50,672 bases of DNA from Clostridia bacterium (GCA_017625565.1 JAGAKN010000007.1:1-50672), one strand, 5' to 3'; numbered from the stretch's first letter, positions 15,639-24,868 are shown. Translations and numbers: made by a program. The notes: generated by a model not told the origin, from the sequence alone.

Positions 15639-16514
15639 ATGTTGAGTATGACGGGATACGGAAAAGGGGAATACGCGGAAAACGGGTTGGAGTTGACCTG
15701 CGAAATCAAGACGGTGAACAACCGATATTTGGACGTGTCGATCAAAGCGCCTCGCGTGTTCGCGGCGTACGAAGAAATCGTTCGCGCGACGGTACGGAAA
15801 AAACTCTCTCGCGGGCATGCGGACGTGTTCGTTTCGGTAAAAGACAAGAGAGAACGCCCGATGGCGTTTGCCGTAGACGAAAACTTGGCTACGTCCTACG
15901 TGGAGGCGGCAAAGCGTTTAAAAACGGCGTTTCCCGATTTGCCCGACGACGTGACGTTGACGTCGGTGCTCCGCTATCCTGAAGTTTTAAAACAAGAAGA
16001 CGCGCAAAGCTTGGACGAAGAATTGACAAAAGCGTTGGATACCGCGCTAAATATCGCGCTCGATAAGCTCAATGAAATGCGCGCGGTAGAAGGCAAGAAA
16101 TTAAAAGACGATATGTTGGCGCGGATGAAAACGATCGAAGGCTTGGTGGACGAGATTTCCACGCGTGCGCCGTTGGTAGCCAAAGAGCATAGAGAAAAAC
16201 TCGAAACCCGTATTCGGGAATACCTTGCCGAAGTGCAGCCCGATGAAGGGCGTCTGCTTACCGAAGCGGCAATTTTCGCGGACAAGAGCAATATCGACGA
16301 AGAATTGACGAGATTGCGCTCCCACATAGAACAGTTTAGAAGTATTTCCGAAGAAGGCGTCGTGGGTAGAAAGTTGGATTTTCTCGTGCAGGAATTCAAC
16401 CGCGAAGCGAATACCACTTGTTCCAAGAGCAACGACGTGACGATTACACGCGCGGGGTTGGCGCTCAAAAACGAGATTGAGAAAATCCGTGAACAAGTAC
16501 AAAATTTGGAATAA
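15639..16514 (+). CDS. yicC: YicC-family endoribonuclease
   Basis: A 291-residue member of the YicC/YloC family, reported as RNases that act on small RNAs and other RNAs. The N-terminus MLSMTGYGKGE is the family hallmark and fixes the start; AAAGGA precedes it at slightly long spacing. The C-terminal DUF1732 region holds EELTRLRSHIEQF and KLDFLVQEFNREANTTCSKSN (split here: KLDFLVQEFNRE, then ANTTCSKS), the most conserved part of the family. It is followed ten bases later by gmk, the standard Firmicutes arrangement. Confidence 0.93.
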   Translation: MLSMTGYGKGEYAENGLELTCEIKTVNNRYLDVSIKAPRVFAAYEEIVRATVRKKLSRGHADVFVSVKDKRERPMAFAVDENLATSYVEAAKRLKTAFPDLPDDVTLTSVLRYPEVLKQEDAQSLDEELTKALDTALNIALDKLNEMRAVEGKKLKDDMLARMKTIEGLVDEISTRAPLVAKEHREKLETRIREYLAEVQPDEGRLLTEAAIFADKSNIDEELTRLRSHIEQFRSISEEGVVGRKLDFLVQEFNREANTTCSKSNDVTITRAGLALKNEIEKIREQVQNLE

Positions 16515-16524
16515 GGCAACAAGT

Positions 16525-17082
16525 ATGAAACACGTATTGATGGCGGTGTCCGGGCCGTCGGGGGTTGGAAAAGGTACGATTGTAAAAACGCTTGTCAAGC
16601 GTCGGGCGGACGTAGTGGAATCCGTTTCCTGTACGACGCGCGCCCCTAGACAGGGTGAAACGCACGGCAAGGAATATTTCTTCTTGACGAAAGACGAGTT
16701 TTTAACTCGGTTAAGCCAAGACGATTTCTTGGAATACGACGAGCATTTCGGGAATTACTACGGTACGCCGAAATCGTTCGTAGAGGAAACGCTGAAAGAG
16801 AAATCGGTGATTTTGGAAATCGACGTCGTGGGTGCGTTGCGGGTGAAAGAGAAATTCCCTGAAACGGTGCTCGTGATGATTGTTCCGCCGTCCGTGGAAG
16901 AGCTGAAGTCGCGCTTGCAAGGGCGCGGATCGGAAACGGCGGAAGAAATCGAAAACCGACTTTCTAGGCTTTCTTACGAACTGTCGCAACAAGACAAATA
17001 CGATTACGTGATCGTCAACGACGATTTGGAAAAAGCCATTCAAGACGTGGAAAGCGTTCTTGACGGCACGTATCGAAAATAA
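16525..17082 (+). CDS. gmk: Guanylate kinase
   Basis: Phosphorylates GMP to GDP with ATP; essential for guanine nucleotide supply and (p)ppGpp turnover. The 185-residue protein has the P-loop SGPSGVGKGT near residue 9, the GMP-binding TTRAPRQGE near 38, and FLEYDEHFGNYYGTP near 70. The start at 16525 follows the yicC stop by ten bases. The family N-terminus (short strand directly before the P-loop) supports it over upstream in-frame codons, which lie inside yicC. Confidence 0.97.
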   Translation: MKHVLMAVSGPSGVGKGTIVKTLVKRRADVVESVSCTTRAPRQGETHGKEYFFLTKDEFLTRLSQDDFLEYDEHFGNYYGTPKSFVEETLKEKSVILEIDVVGALRVKEKFPETVLVMIVPPSVEELKSRLQGRGSETAEEIENRLSRLSYELSQQDKYDYVIVNDDLEKAIQDVESVLDGTYRK

Positions 17083-17114
17083 AATAAAAAAACCACAGAA
17101 AGGAGAACAAATAT

Positions 17115-17336
17115 ATGATTAACGAACCTTCGGTAGACGCAATGATCAGAAAACTCGGCACGGAAGAAGAACCGATTAGCCGTTATGCGCTTTGCACGAT
17201 TGCGGCAAAACGCGCCCGTCAAATCATCGAAACGGAAAAAAATCTCGGTGAACACGATTCGACGGGAAAGGACAAGGAATTGTTGACGGCTTGCAAGGAT
17301 ATTGCGGGCGGAAAAGTAGTCATCGCAAAAGACTAA
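17115..17336 (+). CDS. rpoZ: DNA-directed RNA polymerase omega subunit
   Basis: Small subunit that helps fold beta' and assemble RNA polymerase. The 73-residue protein shows the conserved SRYALCTIAAKRARQI block (residues about 22-37), which contains the YxLV-AKRARQI core of omega. AAAGGAG lies about ten bases before the ATG. The position directly after gmk is conserved in Firmicutes. In many relatives coaBC comes next; here priA follows instead. Confidence 0.95.
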   Translation: MINEPSVDAMIRKLGTEEEPISRYALCTIAAKRARQIIETEKNLGEHDSTGKDKELLTACKDIAGGKVVIAKD

Positions 17337-17340
17337 GCAA

Positions 17341-17368
17341 AACTGCCTCGACCTATCGAGGCAGTTTT
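17341..17368 (+). terminator. Hairpin after rpoZ, partial terminator
   Basis: A perfect 11-bp stem, AACTGCCTCGA (17341-17351) with TCGAGGCAGTT (17356-17366), loop CCTA. The tail is only TTTT, including two stem bases, so it probably reduces rather than stops transcription into priA, which has no promoter of its own. Confidence 0.65.
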
Positions 17369-17388
17369 CATCAAAGGAACGTACGGGA

Positions 17389-19563
17389 ATGATTGCGGAA
17401 GTTATCGTGGATATCGCTTCGGGCGAAACGGACAGAATATTCGATTATCTCTGCGACGAAAACACCATCGTCGGCAGTAGAGTTCGCGCGCCGTTCGGCG
17501 GAAAGACTGTGCCCGGATTCGTCATGCGGATCAAGGAAACGTCCGATTATCCCGTCGAAAAACTCAAGAAAATTTCGCCTTGTCCAGACGAGCTTCCTGC
17601 GCTCAATGCCGAGTGTTTATCTCTCGCGGAAAAATTGACGAAGCGCTATCGTGTGCCCAAAGCGCTTGTATTAAGGCTGTTTTTGCCGTCGGAAATGCGT
17701 ACGGGTAAGGTGCGAGAGTTGACGAGAAACTATGCCGAACTACTCGTTTCGGCGGAAGATATGCAGTTGGGAAAGACTGCGAAAAATCAACGCGGAGCGG
17801 TCGAGTATTTAGGGACGCACGGCAAGACGGAATGCGCGTATTTGAATACGCTGTTCCCGGGCTCGGTGAACGCTTTGGAGAAAAAGGGCTACGTACGCGT
17901 TTTTAAGGAACAAGTGTTGCGCGATCCGTATAAATCGGTAGACGGGGAGCGTGTGGAAAGGACGTTGACGCCCGATCAAGAAGGCGCGGTAAATACCATC
18001 AAACAAGACGGGCGCACGGTACAGCTCATTCACGGAGTGACGGGTAGCGGAAAAACAGAAATTTATTTGACGTTGATCGCCGAATGCTTGCAAAAGGGGA
18101 AAAGCTCTATTTTTCTCGTGCCGGAAATTTCGTTGACACCGCAAATGCTGGCGCAACTTCGGGCGCGGTTTGGGAAAAATGCGGCGATTTTGCATAGTGG
18201 GCTTTCCGCAGGCGAACGGTTTGACGAATGGTGGCGGTTGCGCTCGGGTGAAGCAAAAATCGCGATCGGGGCGCGTAGCGCGATCTTTGCACCGCTTGAA
18301 AATTTGGGCGTGATTATTATCGACGAAGAACACGATTCCAGCTACGGCAGTGAAACTGCTCCAAGATACAATACCTTTGACGTAGCGTTGTTGCGCGCGA
18401 AGAAAAACGGTTGCAAGTTGGTGCTGGGTAGCGCGACGCCGTCGGTGGAAACGTACCGTCGGGCAAAACTTGGGGAGTTTTCCCTAATCCGCTTGGCAAA
18501 CCGCATCAACCGTCGGCCTTTGCCGGAAATCGTCATCGCGGATATGCGACGGGAAGTCCGTCGTGGAAACAACTCCGCGTTTTCTACGGCGTTGAAAGAA
18601 GAGCTTTCCGCTTGTTTGGCGGACGGAAAACAGGCAATTTTGTTCTTGAACCGTCGGGGGTATTCGCAAACGGTGATTTGTAAGGAATGCGGATACGTTG
18701 CCAAGTGTCAATCCTGCGACGTTTCGCTGACCTACCACCGCGACGAAAATTGCTTAAAATGCCATTATTGCGGTACGAAATACAATATGCTTTCCGCTTG
18801 TCCCGATTGTGGGGGAGTGAAACTTTCTTACGCGGGCACGGGTACGCAACGGGTGGTCAGCGATTTACAAAAACTCTATCCCACGGCGCGGATTTTGCGC
18901 ATGGACAACGACACGACGAGTGGGAAAGAAGGGCATTACAAAATTTTAAAAACTTTTTCAGAGCGCAAGGCGGATATACTCGTCGGGACGCAAATGATCG
19001 CCAAGGGACACGATTTCCCGTCGGTGACGCTCGTTGGGATTTTGGACGCGGATATGAGTTTGCATTTTTCCGATTACAGGAGTGGGGAACGGACGTTTCA
19101 ACTTTTGACGCAGGTTGCTGGGCGAAGTGGTCGGGCAGAAGAACAAGGCAAAGTCGTCTTGCAGACGTTCGATCCTGAAAATGACGTGTTGGGGTTTGCC
19201 ATTCAGTACGACTATGAAAAGTTCTACGAAAACGAAATTTCCTTGCGCGCGGCGACGCAATTTCCGCCGTTTTCCAAGATCGTACGGGTTTTGGTTTCGG
19301 GGGAAGACGATACAAAATGCATCGAAGCTTTGCGGAATGCGTACGTCGGGTTAGAGAAAGTATACACAAAAAATCCTGAAAAGTTCTTGTTTTTTAACAA
19401 GATGCGCGCGCCGATTAAACGTATCCAAAACAAGTTCCGTTATCAAATCCTGATGCGACTTGCGGATACGTCGATTTTGCCTGAAATTTACGGGATTTGT
19501 GCGGAAGCGCGAACACGGGATACGTTGGTTTCGGTGGAAGAAAATCCGTCGAATTTAAGTTAA
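17389..19563 (+). CDS. priA: Primosomal protein N' (PriA helicase)
   Basis: 3'-5' helicase that restarts stalled replication forks. Over 724 residues it has the N-terminal 3'-end-binding domain (residues 1-100, IAEVIVDIASGETDRIFDY), Walker A VTGSGKTE near 218, the DEEH box near 308, a zinc-binding insertion with eight Cys (CKECG, CQSC, CLKCHYC, CPDC, about residues 430-475), and the C-terminal helicase domain with VAGRSGR. The length is close to the E. coli enzyme. It lies in the housekeeping cluster 52 bases after rpoZ. Confidence 0.97.
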   Translation: MIAEVIVDIASGETDRIFDYLCDENTIVGSRVRAPFGGKTVPGFVMRIKETSDYPVEKLKKISPCPDELPALNAECLSLAEKLTKRYRVPKALVLRLFLPSEMRTGKVRELTRNYAELLVSAEDMQLGKTAKNQRGAVEYLGTHGKTECAYLNTLFPGSVNALEKKGYVRVFKEQVLRDPYKSVDGERVERTLTPDQEGAVNTIKQDGRTVQLIHGVTGSGKTEIYLTLIAECLQKGKSSIFLVPEISLTPQMLAQLRARFGKNAAILHSGLSAGERFDEWWRLRSGEAKIAIGARSAIFAPLENLGVIIIDEEHDSSYGSETAPRYNTFDVALLRAKKNGCKLVLGSATPSVETYRRAKLGEFSLIRLANRINRRPLPEIVIADMRREVRRGNNSAFSTALKEELSACLADGKQAILFLNRRGYSQTVICKECGYVAKCQSCDVSLTYHRDENCLKCHYCGTKYNMLSACPDCGGVKLSYAGTGTQRVVSDLQKLYPTARILRMDNDTTSGKEGHYKILKTFSERKADILVGTQMIAKGHDFPSVTLVGILDADMSLHFSDYRSGERTFQLLTQVAGRSGRAEEQGKVVLQTFDPENDVLGFAIQYDYEKFYENEISLRAATQFPPFSKIVRVLVSGEDDTKCIEALRNAYVGLEKVYTKNPEKFLFFNKMRAPIKRIQNKFRYQILMRLADTSILPEIYGICAEARTRDTLVSVEENPSNLS

Positions 19564-19577
19564 AAAGGAGAAGGAAT

Positions 19578-20030
19578 ATGGCTATTAGAAATATTGTACA
19601 AGTTGGGGACGACGTGTTGCGTCAAGTATGTTTTCCTGTGGAAACGTTTGACGAAAAATTATGGGCGCTACTCGACGATATGAAAGAAACGGTGAAAAAG
19701 GCGGAAGGCGCAGGGCTTGCCGCGCCCCAAGTCGGCGTGTTGCGTCGGGTGGTAGTCGTCGACGTGGACGAAGGGTATTTCGAATTTATTAACCCCGTCA
19801 TTCTTTCTCAAAAAGGCGAGCAATCGGGCTGGGAAGGCTGTCTTTCCGTTCGTGGAAAGAGCGGGATCGTATCTCGACCGATGAAAGTAAAACTTGCTTA
19901 TCAAGATCGTTTCGGGGAAAAACAGTTGTTGCAAGCGAAAGGCTTTTTCGCTAGGGCAATCTGTCACGAACTCGACCATTTGGACGGGGTGTTGTATATA
20001 GACAAAGCGACGCACATTGAAAAAGCGTAA
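19578..20030 (+). CDS. def: Peptide deformylase
   Basis: Metalloenzyme that removes the formyl group from the initiator methionine of new proteins. All three signature motifs are present in 150 residues: GAGLAAPQVG (near 45), GWEGCLSV (near 87) and CHELDHLDG (near 132), supplying the Cys and two His metal ligands and the catalytic Glu. The ATG at 19578 is preceded by AAAGGAGAAGG. It is followed by fmt after 11 bases, coupling removal and addition of the formyl group. Confidence 0.97.
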   Translation: MAIRNIVQVGDDVLRQVCFPVETFDEKLWALLDDMKETVKKAEGAGLAAPQVGVLRRVVVVDVDEGYFEFINPVILSQKGEQSGWEGCLSVRGKSGIVSRPMKVKLAYQDRFGEKQLLQAKGFFARAICHELDHLDGVLYIDKATHIEKA

Positions 20031-20041
20031 ACGGAGCAAGA

Positions 20042-20992
20042 ATGAAGATCGTATTTGCAGGCGCGCCGACGTTCGCGGTGAAGCCCTTGAAAAATTTAAT
20101 AGAACGTGGCTACGAAATCGTAGGCGTCGTCACGCAAGCGGATAAACCGCAGGGCAGAAAAGGGATTTTAACGCCCACGCCCGTAAAAACGTTGGCGCTC
20201 GAAAACGGTTTGCCTGTCATAACGCCTGTGAAAATCCGCGATAGCGTGGACGAATTGCGCGCGCTCGGCGGAGATTTGATGGTCACTTGCGCATACGGAC
20301 AAATTTTGACGCAGGAAGTACTCGATTGTTTTCCGCTGGGGGTATGGAATATTCACGCAGGGTTGTTGCCCAAGTACCGTGGCGCGTCGCCGATACAAAG
20401 TTGTATTTTGGCGGGCGAAGAAATCACGGGTGTGAGCATTATGCGCACCGAACTCGGCTTGGATTGTGGGGACGTATTATGCGTGGAGCGCACGGCGATC
20501 GGCGAAACGGAAACGTACGGGGAACTCTCGGAACGTTTGTCTGTAATCGGTGCGGAGTTGATTGTGCAGGCGTTAACGGCGATTGAAAGCGGATCGTACG
20601 AACTGATCCCCCAAGCGACGGAAAACGTTGGCGTGGTACGTAAAATTCACAAGGAAACGGCAAAAATTTCGTTTGACAAAACGACGCGTGAAATCGTCAA
20701 TCTTGTACGCGGAATGAACCCCGACCCCGTGGCGTTTGCGCAAATAGACGGGAATGTTTTCAACGTTTGGCGCGCAGAACCTGCGGTGTTGACGGACGCG
20801 GAACAAGCGGAATATGACAGCGCGCAAATCGGGGAAGTATTGACGGATTCCCCCAAGCGTGGATTGCTGGTGAAATGCGCCGACGGCGCGGTAAAACTGA
20901 CGGAAGTACAGCCGTCGGGCGGAAAGAGAATGTCTGGCGGAGATTGTTTAAACGGTAGAAAAATCCGCAAAGGGCAGGTATTCGTATGTTGA
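20042..20992 (+). CDS. fmt: Methionyl-tRNA formyltransferase
   Basis: Formylates initiator Met-tRNA using 10-formyl-tetrahydrofolate. The 316-residue protein shows the N-terminal Rossmann-like start IVFAGAPTFAV, the insertion loop region GVVTQADKPQGRKG (near residue 35) that contacts the tRNA acceptor, and the catalytic segment NIHAGLLPKYRGASPIQ (near 105) with the active Asn and His, then the downstream Asp in LGLDCGDVL. The C-terminal OB-like domain follows. Its last seven bases overlap the rsmB start. Confidence 0.96.
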   Translation: MKIVFAGAPTFAVKPLKNLIERGYEIVGVVTQADKPQGRKGILTPTPVKTLALENGLPVITPVKIRDSVDELRALGGDLMVTCAYGQILTQEVLDCFPLGVWNIHAGLLPKYRGASPIQSCILAGEEITGVSIMRTELGLDCGDVLCVERTAIGETETYGELSERLSVIGAELIVQALTAIESGSYELIPQATENVGVVRKIHKETAKISFDKTTREIVNLVRGMNPDPVAFAQIDGNVFNVWRAEPAVLTDAEQAEYDSAQIGEVLTDSPKRGLLVKCADGAVKLTEVQPSGGKRMSGGDCLNGRKIRKGQVFVC

Positions 20993-22236
20993 GTAACCCC
21001 GTCTACGATCCCTTTTTAATCCTGACGAAAATTTATTCGGACGGGGCGCACGTAAAACAGGCGATTGCGGATACGTATATCGAAGAACAATACCGTTCTC
21101 GGACGGTAAAAATCGTTTACGGTGTGTTGGAAAACGACGGGTATTTCGATTTTTGTATTCGGCATTATGCGCCCAAAGCGCCTAAACTCGCCGTGCGTAC
21201 GATTTTGAAAATTTCGTTGTATATGCTCCTGTATATGGACAAGCAACGGTATATGGTGACCGACTGCGCCGTAGGGCTTTGTAAAAAGCTCGGGAAAACG
21301 GGCGTGAGTGGTTTTGTCAATGCCTTCTTGCGTCGTTTCGAGCGTTCGGCTGTGGACGCGGAGCTTGGAAAAATCCAAGACGAAACGGAGCGCCAAGCGA
21401 TCGCCTGTTCCTATCCGATCTACGCCTATCAATGGTTGAAAAAGGAATACGGCTCGCGCGCGCAAGCGATTGCTACGGCAAAATCGGACGGCGTGAGTGT
21501 ACGGTTTGTGCAAGATGAAGAAAAGTACTTGGGAAAAGCGCATAAAACTACGCCTTTTCCGCATACCTATATTTTTGAGAATTTCGTTCGCGACGAAGGA
21601 TTTGACGAAGGGAAATACACCTTTCAATCGGTGGGCAGTATCGCGATTTGCGATTGCGTTTCGGCATGCGAAAATTTGCTAGACGCGTGTTCCGCGCCCG
21701 GGGGAAAATCGGTACTACTCGCGCAAAAATGCGGAAAGATCACGTCCTTTGAATTACACGCGCACCGCGTAGAACTCATTCGGCAGTATAAGGAACGTAT
21801 GGGGATAACCAACGTCGTAGAAATGCAAAAGGACAGTTCGGTTTTCGATAAGGCATACGAAGAAAAATTCGACGGAGTGCTTTGTGACGTACCCTGTTCG
21901 GGGTTTGGAACGGTTAGTGAAAATCCCGACGTGAAACTTTTCCGCAAGGAAACGGATTTTCAGGGCTTGGGGAAATCGCAACGGGCGATTTTGGAAACGT
22001 GCAGTCGGTACGTTAAAATGGGCGGAGCGCTGTATTATTCCACTTGTTCTATTTTCGAACGGGAAAACGACGGGATCGTCGGCACGTTCTTGAAAGCGCA
22101 CCCCGAATTTGCGGTGGAAAGCTTGGAAAGTCCGCTTGCGCACGAACGGAAACAATACGGATTACAGTTCTTGCCTGATACGGCATTCGGCGCAGGATTT
22201 TACGTTTGTAAATTGCGAAAAGGCGGTCGGATATGA
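20986..22236 (+). CDS. rsmB: 16S rRNA (cytosine-C5) methyltransferase RsmB/Sun
   Basis: SAM-dependent enzyme that methylates C967 (E. coli numbering) of 16S rRNA. An N-terminal NusB-like RNA-binding domain covers residues 1-130. The methyltransferase domain carries LLDACSAPGGKSVLLAQ near 227, the motif IV Cys in CDVPCSGFGT near 304, and the motif VI catalytic Cys in YYSTCSIF near 352. The length of 416 is usual. The start overlaps fmt and the end overlaps rlmN by four bases, so the three are translationally coupled. Confidence 0.95.
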   Translation: MLSNPVYDPFLILTKIYSDGAHVKQAIADTYIEEQYRSRTVKIVYGVLENDGYFDFCIRHYAPKAPKLAVRTILKISLYMLLYMDKQRYMVTDCAVGLCKKLGKTGVSGFVNAFLRRFERSAVDAELGKIQDETERQAIACSYPIYAYQWLKKEYGSRAQAIATAKSDGVSVRFVQDEEKYLGKAHKTTPFPHTYIFENFVRDEGFDEGKYTFQSVGSIAICDCVSACENLLDACSAPGGKSVLLAQKCGKITSFELHAHRVELIRQYKERMGITNVVEMQKDSSVFDKAYEEKFDGVLCDVPCSGFGTVSENPDVKLFRKETDFQGLGKSQRAILETCSRYVKMGGALYYSTCSIFERENDGIVGTFLKAHPEFAVESLESPLAHERKQYGLQFLPDTAFGAGFYVCKLRKGGRI

Positions 22237-23294
22237 AAAAGATTTTACAGGATCTTTCCTTTGCGGAATTAGAAACGTACGTGCTTGGGCTGGGCGAGAA
22301 AAAATTTCGGGCGAAACAGCTCTACGAGGGGCTGATGCAGGGGAAATCGATTACGGGGATTTCGTCTTTGCCTAAGGATTTGAAAGCTCGGCTTTGCGAA
22401 GAGTTTGAAGACGCGCCTTTAAAAATCAAAGAGATTTTTCAGGCGATAGACGGGACGGAAAAGTATTTATTCGAATACGCGGACGGGCATTTGGTAGAAG
22501 GCGTTTTGATGAAATACAAATACGGGTATACGCAATGCGTTTCCACGCAAATCGGTTGCCGTATGGGTTGCGCGTTTTGCGCGTCCACGCTGGGCGGTTT
22601 GATACGTAATTTAAGCGCCGGGGAAATCCTTGCGCAAATCCTTGCGGTAAACGCTTTACACAAGGAAGAAATGGTAGGGAAAGGCGCCAAAGCGCGCGCC
22701 GTCACCAACGTCGTGTTGATGGGTAGTGGCGAACCCTTGGATAACTACGACGAAGTAGTCAAATTCTTACGCAACGTGACTTCGGAAACGGGCTTGCATA
22801 TCAGCGCGAGAAATATTTCGCTTTCCACTTGTGGGATTGTTCCGAAAATGTACGCGCTCGCGGAAGAAGGAATTCCACTCAATTTGACGGTATCTTTGCA
22901 CGCGACGACGGACGAAGACCGCGCGCGGGTGATGCCCGTAGCCAAAGCGTATAAAATTGCCGAGATTCTGAAAGCGTGCGAGTATTATTTCAAGAAAACG
23001 GGCAGAAGATATTATTTCGAGTATACGTTGATCGCAGGCGAAAATTGCGACGAAACGCATGCAAGGGCGTTGATTGATTTATTGAAAGGCAAACCCTGCC
23101 ACGTGAATTTAATTCGATTGAACGAAGTTAAGGAACGCAGTTTAAAAGCGACGGCTGACAAAGAAGCCTATCGGTTTTTGGGCGTGCTGGAAAAGGGCGG
23201 ATTGTCGGCGACTTTGCGCAGACAAATCGGTTCGGATATCGGTGGCGCTTGCGGGCAACTCCGCGTAAGGTATTTGGAAGAAGAAAGAAGGTAA
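22233..23294 (+). CDS. rlmN: 23S rRNA/tRNA C2-adenosine methyltransferase RlmN
   Basis: Radical-SAM enzyme that methylates A2503 of 23S rRNA and A37 of some tRNAs. The CxxxCxxC cluster motif is GCRMGCAFCAST (near residue 110). SAM-binding GSGEPLDNYD follows near 168, and a C-terminal catalytic Cys lies in SDIGGACGQLR (near 341). The length of 353 is normal. It begins within the rsmB stop (ATGA). In Bacillus the next genes are prpC-prkC-rsgA; here they are replaced by one small membrane protein. Confidence 0.96.
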   Translation: MKKILQDLSFAELETYVLGLGEKKFRAKQLYEGLMQGKSITGISSLPKDLKARLCEEFEDAPLKIKEIFQAIDGTEKYLFEYADGHLVEGVLMKYKYGYTQCVSTQIGCRMGCAFCASTLGGLIRNLSAGEILAQILAVNALHKEEMVGKGAKARAVTNVVLMGSGEPLDNYDEVVKFLRNVTSETGLHISARNISLSTCGIVPKMYALAEEGIPLNLTVSLHATTDEDRARVMPVAKAYKIAEILKACEYYFKKTGRRYYFEYTLIAGENCDETHARALIDLLKGKPCHVNLIRLNEVKERSLKATADKEAYRFLGVLEKGGLSATLRRQIGSDIGGACGQLRVRYLEEERR

Positions 23295-23298
23295 AAAG

Positions 23299-23883
23299 AT
23301 GTATAATTATCCGTTGTCGTTGGTGATGACGTTTATTGCGCTCGTGTGCGTGGTATCGTCGTATTTTGTAAAGAAAAAGAGTACGTATTTGCTCTTTCAA
23401 TGGTTTTGTTGCATATTTTTAATTGCGGGATATTTTTTCACCGAGCAGTTTTTCGCGATGGTCGGGCTTGGGATCGGGCTCGTGCGTTCGTCGGTATTTT
23501 TGATTTACGAACGCAAGGACAAAGTGGCGTCCGTCTGGTGGGCGGTGGGGCTTTCCACGGCGACGGTAGCGTCGTATTTTATCGTCAATCTTTGGATCTT
23601 GGGCGACGCGCAACCTTTGGATATTCTCTGCGTAATCGCTTTGGCGAGCTTTGCGTTCATTTTCCGTATCCGCAATCTAAAACTCGTACGGTTTTTGATG
23701 CTCCCGCCGACGGTTTGTTCGATCTTATTCAATCTTTTGACGCACGCGGCGTTGTTTGCAACGCTTACGTACGTGTTTGAACTCGGCGCGAATATCGTTT
23801 CCATCTTTAAATATCACGTATTTGGAAATAAAAAAGAAACGCAAAGCGTTTCGGAAGGAGAGGCTACATATGAAAACGATTAA
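23299..23883 (+). CDS. YgjV-like inner membrane protein
   Basis: A 194-residue membrane protein with six to seven hydrophobic segments covering most of its length, similar in layout to the YgjV (Imp-YgjV) family of uncharacterised inner membrane proteins. The RSSVFLIYERKD and FIFRIRNLKLVRFLML segments between helices are the family-like parts. It starts four bases after rlmN and overlaps the start of rpe by 14 bases, so it is translated as part of the cluster. It sits where most Firmicutes carry a Ser/Thr phosphatase, a Ser/Thr kinase and RsgA. The assignment is moderate and the function unknown. Confidence 0.7.
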   Translation: MYNYPLSLVMTFIALVCVVSSYFVKKKSTYLLFQWFCCIFLIAGYFFTEQFFAMVGLGIGLVRSSVFLIYERKDKVASVWWAVGLSTATVASYFIVNLWILGDAQPLDILCVIALASFAFIFRIRNLKLVRFLMLPPTVCSILFNLLTHAALFATLTYVFELGANIVSIFKYHVFGNKKETQSVSEGEATYEND

Positions 23884-24526
23884 AATTGCTCCGTCTATTT
23901 TATCGGCGGATTTCTCGAAAATGGGCGAAGAAGTGCGTTCGCTGGAACAAAACGGCGCGGACGTCGTGCATTGCGACGTGATGGACGGGGTGTTCGTCAA
24001 CAATATCACGTTCGGGATCAAGATGGTGGAAGATATCCGTAAAACGACGTCGTTGCCTTTGGATTGTCATTTGATGATCGTGCATCCCGAAAAATACGTC
24101 GAACGTTTCGCGAAAGCCGGCGCGGATATCATTACGGTGCATTGGGAAGCTTGCCAAGACAACTTAAAGGAAGTATTACAACTGATCAAATCGACGGGGG
24201 TAAAATGCGGAGCGGTTATTAATCCCGATACGCCCGTGGAAAAAATCAAGGACGTAATTCCTTTGTGCGATATGGTGCTGGTGATGAGTGTTTTCCCCGG
24301 TTTCGGTGGACAAAAGTTTATTTCGTCGGCGTTGGATAAGTTGCGGGAACTCCGCGCGATCATCGACGAAAGCGGAAAGGATATCGATTTGGAAATCGAC
24401 GGTGGCGTGACGAAAGAAAACGTTGCAGAGATCAAACGGGCAGGCGCGAACGTAATCGTCGCAGGTAGCGCGGTATTCAAGGCGGAAAACCGCGCGGAAA
24501 TGATAAAAGCGTTAAAGGACGCATAA
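23870..24526 (+). CDS. rpe: Ribulose-phosphate 3-epimerase
   Basis: Interconverts ribulose 5-phosphate and xylulose 5-phosphate in the pentose phosphate pathway. The 218-residue TIM barrel has all hallmarks: APSILSADF at the N-terminus, HCDVMDGVFVNNITFG (near 34) and CHLMI (near 64) with metal ligands, VMSVFPGFGGQKF (near 140), the second Asp in EIDGGV (near 175) and VAGSAVF near the C-terminus. GGAAGGAG lies ten bases before the ATG at 23870, inside the end of the preceding gene. Confidence 0.96.
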   Translation: MKTIKIAPSILSADFSKMGEEVRSLEQNGADVVHCDVMDGVFVNNITFGIKMVEDIRKTTSLPLDCHLMIVHPEKYVERFAKAGADIITVHWEACQDNLKEVLQLIKSTGVKCGAVINPDTPVEKIKDVIPLCDMVLVMSVFPGFGGQKFISSALDKLRELRAIIDESGKDIDLEIDGGVTKENVAEIKRAGANVIVAGSAVFKAENRAEMIKALKDA

Positions 24527-24535
24527 AAAAACGTA

Positions 24536-24580
24536 AGCAAAAATCCCCGTTTGGTCGCGGGGATTTGCTTTTGCTTTTTT
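24536..24580 (+). terminator. Terminator of the yicC-rpe cluster
   Basis: AAATCCCCG (24541-24549) pairs with CGGGGATTT (24558-24566), extended by AGCAA/TGCT, followed by TTTTGCTTTTTTT. This is the first strong terminator after yicC, so the cluster may form one transcript of about 9 kb with partial stops. Confidence 0.9.
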
Positions 24581-24614
24581 TAGTTGCACTGCACGGGAAA
24601 CGTGCGAAAGTGGG

Positions 24615-24800
24615 TTAGTCCGCTTTCTTTAACGTTTTAATGCATCTTGCGCAAACGTAGCCGTTGGTTTCCTTGCCGTCTTCTACGTAGGAAATCTTTT
24701 GTACGTTTACCTTAAACGTTCTTCTCGTTTTACGGTTGGAGTGGCTGACGTTATTACCGCTCAATTGACCTTTACCGCAAATATTGCATACTCTAGACAT
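24615..24800 (-). CDS. rpmB: 50S ribosomal protein L28
   Basis: Small 50S ribosomal protein, 61 residues. The start [11 protein letters not shown], then [17 protein letters not shown] and [12 protein letters not shown], is typical. It is the zinc-binding form, with two CxxC pairs (CNIC and CARC). GGAGGTG lies just before the ATG on the minus strand. It is transcribed against the surrounding cluster, which is common for rpmB in Firmicutes. Two hairpins are possible in its leader. Confidence 0.96.
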   Translation of the reverse strand: MSRVCNICGKGQLSGNNVSHSNRKTRRTFKVNVQKISYVEDGKETNGYVCARCIKTLKKAD

Positions 24801-24831
24801 ATTGACACCTCCGAATTTTGGGAATTATTTT

Positions 24832-24868
24832 GCCGTAGTGAAACGTTCGTGTAGCCGAAAAGGCGTTT
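24832..24868 (-). promoter_or_regulatory. Dyad in the rpmB leader
   Basis: GTGAAACG... near 24837 and TTTTTTCAC near 24867 form an imperfect inverted repeat in the roughly 105-base untranslated leader of rpmB. Ribosomal protein leaders are often autoregulatory. I cannot match it to a known leader family, so this is tentative. Confidence 0.3.
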
